Shown here in pieces: positions 59,201-64,000 of a DNA stretch of 64,000 nt (positions are counted from its first letter, which is position 1; every line of letters starts with the position of its first letter). Source of the DNA: Spirodela intermedia (Eukaryota > Streptophyta > Magnoliopsida > Alismatales > Araceae); assembly GCA_902729315.2 (NCBI GenBank), contig LR746266.1, forward strand, positions 935,001 through 999,000. The letters are read 5' to 3'. The position numbers and the translations under genes are program-made. Under the pieces are notes generated by a model. It was not told where the DNA came from and made no database searches. It saw nothing but the letters and a program-made list of their open reading frames with translations.

Positions 59201-61217
59201 AATTACATTCATCAAAAGAAAATGTAACTTAAAAAATACCAGAATAAGGGAAGACCATACTACTGCTTAGAAATGGAAAATGTAAACACTAATAAGCTGA
59301 AAATGGAAAGCAAACTTCTTGCGAAATAACAGGAAAATGAAAAATTCCAAATCGAAATAGTCAAATAAAGGCTATAAAACGAATTCAAGAAGGAACTTCT
59401 ACAGTCGAATGGAGGGTCAGCTTTTTCTACAGAATGACGCGAATATACTTAGTTATGCCGAAACCTCCAATAATTTGACAAGAAAACAATTTTGTGGTTG
59501 AATAACCAAAGGAACATATACAGTACGCTTGCATGAATACATTCAAATATATCTCAGGCTGAAATATCTAAGCTTTCCCCAGAAATTGTGAACCGTGGTA
59601 CATTCCAAAAGATTTTCTGACTCAACAACAAAAATGAAAGCCATGAAAAGCCAAGAGTCACGAGAAAATTCAAAGAGAACTATCTGAACCTTCTTATATT
59701 TCAATTTCCATGAAAATGAGTGATGCCCGTAATTAAAATTAGACAACTGAACTTATAAGATGTATTTGACAGTTTCTAGCATCAATAATATCATACGCTT
59801 TTTATAACAACTTTGATGTTATGCTTGTGAACTAGATGATCAAGTCAAAACAATTTTGCAGGAATAAGAATCCATGAACGTGGCCATAAAGTTCTATCAA
59901 ACCATACAAATCCATGATAAGGTGCAAAACCTATGCCTTTGCAACTCAAACAATTGGAGGCGAGGAGAGATGCACTCCTGAACTGGGAATAAGATACCAA
60001 TCACATATCATTCAAATCAACAGATTTTTCCAATCGAGTTTTATTATCAAATTTATTTCGATATTTACCATGTGTAAAAAGGTTGGATGTTTTTTCAAGG
60101 CTAAATAGCTTCATCTTCGCAGAGGCCCTAAAAGGCAATTAAATCATGTACATAGATAATAAAGAAAACCTGAAAATATGATTGCATTGTAAACATAAGG
60201 TCTCTGCTATTGTATGTCTAGAAGCAAATTAGGGAACCAAATATTTTGACAAACTTATGGATAATTTTCTATCCTGGATATCAAAATCTCAACAATCCCA
60301 CATACACTATTCAGGTCTATTAAAAGCTTCATTGTACTAGTTAGTAAGTAGAAAATTATTTGCTAGCATTTAGAAACTAGGACCTGGATTGGGGAATAGA
60401 CCCAAAAGTTTGACTAAAAGATGACGAGGTCGATAATCAATATAATAGAAAAGATCCGGGCAAAAGAGGACACCTGCGAGAAAGTTCGGTGGATCAGGTC
60501 TAGCAATATACTTTTCAATCTGGCGATTTGTTTTTTTGGGACTTGTGGGACGCTTTGGACTTTGGATGATTGAAATATTTTAAAGAAAATGAAAACCATA
60601 TATGTGGATTATTTTTTTTACACAAAATTAAGAGCAATAAAATATTGAACAATTCATCTATTAATCCACAGAAAAAAGCCAAAGTTGCAAAAATTCACCA
60701 GCTCAGGGACTCCGATTGAAGAAAAAGAGACCGTTTCTTAATGCGACCCATTTTATCTAGTACGTTTATCTCTTTCCTCTGTCCTTCAATATTTGCCCAT
60801 AATTTCTCATAGGAAAAAACTCCAAAGTTTCGACGATTTTTTTGAAGGTGAATAATACCATTTGCTCGATGGTGAATAAACGATTTTCTCTTGTACACAA
60901 TTGTTCCTCGACGAAAATATAAACATGCGAAAATATTTTCAACCATCCTATTAATCCAGCAATAGCCAGTTCAGATTAATCTCCTGCTCAGTTCACCATG
61001 TTCGCGACATTTCCCTTCAAAGGTGCTTATCCAATTAACAAAAATTCGATTCCGAGGCATAAATAAAATGACGCAAAAAAAAGAAATAACCAGAAAAACT
61101 CCACAACGATCCCTAAAAACTCAAGTTAGACCGAAGAATGAATAGGGGGAGGTGTACGAGCCTACCATCACCGAGCAAGACGAGCTTGAAGGTGAGGCTG
61201 GACGATCGTGCTGTCAT
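56245..61217 (-). CDS. RAB21: Rab21-like small GTPase
   Basis: A Rab GTPase for endosomal trafficking. Six exons on the minus strand (61217-61166, 59139-59003, 58148-58088, 57978-57813, 57099-57011, 56360-56245) join in phase to 206 residues. G1 is GDGRVGKTS split by intron 1; switch I contains the effector Thr in QEATIQAAYLTKRL; G3 is DTAGQERF; G4 is NKSD; G5 is TSAK. AYLTKRL, RFHALGPIYYRDADG and LVYDITNKDSF match Rab21 rather than the Rab5/RABF or other plant Rab groups. The C-terminus ends KCCT, which fits double geranylgeranylation of adjacent cysteines. The start at 61217 gives a short N-terminus (MTARSSSLTFKLVLLGDG) with no room for an alternative. Introns reach 2 kb and are AT-rich. 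Most model-plant Rab lists lack an intensively studied Rab21. Confidence 0.92.
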
Positions 61218-63141
61218 CTTAGGGTTCACTTCGATCGGGATCTTTCGCCTTCCCCCTCGGCGATCGAGGAGATTTGGGAAGACGTACCTCCCAGGAACGC
61301 CGGGAAAAAAAGAGCCTTCTAGAGACTCGCCACCGGCGAGCACGACTTCTCTAACGGTGTTCGGTTGATTAACGGGTTTCGAACTCTTATAGGGTCCATC
61401 TTATTCTCGGATCCCCTTGCGCGTTAATGGGCTTAGGGGTTGATTTGGATATGGGCCGTCTTGAAGATGGCCCAGCCCATTTAGTCGAATCTCTGTCGTT
61501 AAACGAAAGGACAAAGATCCGCTAAAACCTTTACCGGGGGTGTTAGTCGCGTGCCGCTCCGGTGGGTACTCCGGCGATCCGGCGGTTACCTTCCTCAGCT
61601 CCGGCGACCACTTCGTGGTTACTTATGCTCCAGAGGATTCGGAACCGGGGCCCTCAAACGGGGCGGGTGGTCGAGAGGCGTTGGCTCCACCGCTAAGGGG
61701 AATGGGGTAACAGAGGGTTCTGTTCTAGGTTGGTGGCCTGGTGCGTGCGGAGCCCTAGGGATGGTGATCGGGTTTTTGAGGAGGTCAGAGTGGCGAGCGT
61801 GGAGGAACGCGGGAGGATAGGACCCCAGGTAGGGTGGAGGCCGTGTGAATGCATCGTAATTATTTGTTCGCTGTGCTTTGCGTCTGATTCCGTCAGAGTC
61901 TGCGTCTGCGCTCGATGCAAGAATTAGGAGTTTGATAGATTTTATGAATATTTTTATTTAAAATTCAATTGAAATATCTGAGTTTCTGGTAATAAATATG
62001 AAATCTCGAAGGGTCCACATGACGTTGTTTTTTTGTTTTTTTTGGCTGTAAATTTATGATGCCATTATATGAGTGTATGGAGCCATTCTCTGATATTGAT
62101 TATTTCCCCCATTTTTTGGACAATAAGGGAAGAAATATCTCCCTTAGGACTTGTAACCTTATGAACAGTGACCAGGTATGATTCACTTGCAGAGTCCTTG
62201 CCATGTTTGGGGACACGAACACATGTTGATAGTTGAGGCGCTCTGGAAGAAAGACCCACCTGATTGGGTTTTTTTTTTTTTGTTTATATAATTCCCCTGT
62301 TGAACCTAATTTCAACACACTCTTATTATAACCCACGTTCAGAATTCTTGACTAACCTAGTCCATCCCACCCATTGTTCATCCAGTAAATATGAGCCTCA
62401 GCCAGCTGATCTAGCCTCGCTAGCTCTGCATGATTGAACCATTGATTTTTCCTTCTGTGTTGCCTCGCATATGAAAGTCCCGGTGCATGCATTTGGAGCT
62501 GGATAGAGTTAATAGATATCTTCTACGTCACTGCATGACATGGGCAAGATCTACCTCCTCTACCTTCCTCCCACAGATCGTTGGTGTTGAAATTTTTGAT
62601 ACTGTTTCTCTCCAAACAGAAGAGAATCACCATCTTTTGTTTGCTCATGATTTGCCAAATTAAAATGGGATATAGATGCTTTCCTATAGTCTCATACCTT
62701 TACTGTCTCAAGATATAAGTGAGGACTCTTGTTTCTTATATTTATGTTAATGTCTCTCTTTGGATGGGATTTCTGGAACGAAAGTTTTCTGTCATGACGA
62801 GGAAATAAATTGTTTCAACTCTGTAGTCGTTGGGCACTGATCGGAATTGATTCGCCCCTCAGCTCTCGATGGGTTTTTCTGTGATTTCATCTCATCTTTC
62901 AGGATCGGATTTGATATTCTAGTCACTGGTTTCAAAATTGCAATACCGACAGTACTTGAAAAAAAATTCGCAGTACTGTCGATGGAGGATGCTTTCATTT
63001 TATTTACCTTATCTAGAATCGAATCACGGAAAATGCTTTCATTTTATTTCGTTTGCAGGCATTTAGATCAAGATTGGTTGAATGATCTGCGTTGTCTTCT
63101 CCATTTCGAATTCATACTACTTTATGTTGTGAACCAGCAGG
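61218..63141. other. Divergent region between Rab21 and PPR genes
   Basis: The two genes point away from each other. A GC-rich segment at about 61540-61820 has an open plus-strand frame without an ATG near its start, and may be the transcribed leader of the PPR gene. From 61920 to 63141 the sequence is AT-rich with no recognisable exon. Confidence 0.45.
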
Positions 63142-64000
63142 ATGATTAGCAGGTGTCGTCTCTTGCCTTACAAGGGCAAATGGCAGCATATGTTCAGTGA
63201 AAGACTTGCGATGGAGGAGTTAAAGAACAAGGTGAACGAGAAATGCAGCTCTAATGATGATCTTATTGGGGTTCTCACCGGCACTTTCAGCAGTTATGGG
63301 CTGAAGCCAGGCTTCCCGGCCTACTCCTTCATCATCAAGGATCTGATTCAAAGGTCTCTGTTCTTGAAACTTCCGCCGGTTCTCAACCATCTTGAAGAAG
63401 CCGAGAGTTTTGAAACTTCGGAAAGACTATTCATCAGCATCATAAGGAGTTATGGTGCAGCAAACATGCTTCAAGAAGCTGTAGATGTGTTATTCAGAAT
63501 CCCAAAGTTCCGCTGTAGCCCTTCTGTGAGATCCCTCAACTCCTTGCTTTCTGTTCTTTGCAAGAGGGAAGAAGGCCTCGGGTTAGTCCCAGATGTCTTG
63601 TTAAGGACACCCCAGATGAATCTTCGTCTGGAGGACTCGAGCTTTCGGATTCTCATGAGAGCCCTCTGCAAGAATGGGAAAGCGGCTGCGGCAGTTGAGC
63701 TCTTGGAGGCAATGAAGCTCCAAGGATGGGCTCCTGATCCGAGAATGTACTCTCTGATACTCTCCTCGCTTTATAAGCATGCGGGTCCCCCCAGGGTCAT
63801 CTCCTTCTTTGAAGATATGAAGGCCGCAGGTATCTCACCGAACACAATGGACTATACCTGTGTAATGAACGTTCTTGTGAAGGAAGGGAGGGCTGATGAC
63901 GCCTGGGCGATTCTCAGACAAATGCGATCTGACGGCTCAAGGCCCTCCGTGGCGAACTACACTGCCGTCCTTGGTGGGCTCATCTCAGCTGGAGATTTTC
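63142..64000 (+). CDS. Pentatricopeptide repeat (PPR) protein, P-class, truncated by window end
   Basis: The frame opens at ATG 63142 and stays open through 64000 (286 codons seen). The N-terminus MISRCRLLPYKGKWQ is basic and suits mitochondrial or plastid import. About six PPR motifs can be followed; clear ones are DSSFRILMRALCKNGKAAAA, PDPRMYSLILSSLYKH, SPNTMDYTCVMNVLVKEG and SVANYTAVLGGLISAGDF. These 35-residue helical repeats bind organelle RNA. No E or DYW domain is visible in the available part, so the P-class label is provisional. The specific homologue and the RNA target cannot be named. Confidence 0.88.
   Translation, partial: MISRCRLLPYKGKWQHMFSERLAMEELKNKVNEKCSSNDDLIGVLTGTFSSYGLKPGFPAYSFIIKDLIQRSLFLKLPPVLNHLEEAESFETSERLFISIIRSYGAANMLQEAVDVLFRIPKFRCSPSVRSLNSLLSVLCKREEGLGLVPDVLLRTPQMNLRLEDSSFRILMRALCKNGKAAAAVELLEAMKLQGWAPDPRMYSLILSSLYKHAGPPRVISFFEDMKAAGISPNTMDYTCVMNVLVKEGRADDAWAILRQMRSDGSRPSVANYTAVLGGLISAGDF

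Noticed and set aside
61551-61820. 89-codon plus-strand frame read from GTG
   Set aside because: No ATG at the start and no link to the PPR frame; more likely leader sequence in a GC-rich promoter.
1-64000. tRNA genes, CRISPR arrays, phage or bacterial operon features
   Set aside because: None seen on either strand; the window is ordinary plant nuclear DNA.

Overview
This window is nuclear DNA from a flowering plant, probably a monocot. Genes are split by GT-AG introns, and the families include several plant-specific ones: TRICHOME BIREFRINGENCE-LIKE, CASP-like, group I WRKY, plant EXO70, CHX and PPR proteins. GC content is strongly bimodal. The mitoferrin, TBL, EXO70, CHX, CASP-like, WRKY and SDR exons are very GC-rich, whereas the mS29 and Rab21 genes and all introns are AT-rich; that pattern is typical of monocots, but the species call is inference. 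I recognise no virus, plasmid, CRISPR array or intact transposon. Gene models were spliced by hand: I joined exons at GT/AG sites, checked that reading phase carries across each intron, and compared the result with what I know of each family.

Layout: (1) 332-2437, end of an unrecognised gene (+). (2) 3129-8357, endo-beta-N-acetylglucosaminidase, GH85 (+). (3) 9206-10312, mitoferrin (+). (4) 11988-13681, TBL xylan O-acetyltransferase-like (+). (5) A run of four minus-strand genes: an mL40-like mitoribosomal protein (15144-15920), an N-terminally short EXO70 (16061-17449), a full-length EXO70B (18831-20693) and a conserved plant protein of unknown function (21099-22692). (6) 24918-27386, a CHX-type cation/H+ antiporter (-) with an apparent one-base frameshift and stop at an exon end. 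(7) 27760-28730, CASP-like protein (+). (8) 29169-30872, group I WRKY factor (-). (9) 31879-32259, small HMA metal-binding protein (-). (10) 32659-34445, Ca2+-dependent SNase-like nuclease (+). (11) 37391-38621, Sel1-repeat protein (-). (12) 40879-42152, ABA2-like short-chain dehydrogenase (+). (13) 44982-52355, mitoribosomal mS29/DAP3 (+). (14) 56245-61217, Rab21-like GTPase (-). (15) 63142 to the window end, a PPR protein (+), cut off.

The genes do not form an operon-like system; this is ordinary plant gene neighbourhood structure. Several products (EXO70B, WRKY33-type factor, CaN-type nuclease) belong to families linked to stress or immunity, and three (mitoferrin, mS29, mL40-like) are mitochondrial, but co-function is not shown by the sequence.

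The observations most worth checking are: the CHX frameshift beside a strong splice donor; the tandem EXO70 pair, one member lacking its N-terminal third; in-frame hydrophobic N-terminal extensions on ENGase and both EXO70 genes; a cluster of seven W-boxes plus a palindromic G-box upstream of the WRKY gene; and (CTT)n or (CT)n repeats that always lie pyrimidine-side on the sense strand of introns and 5' leaders. I found no convincing undescribed biological system.
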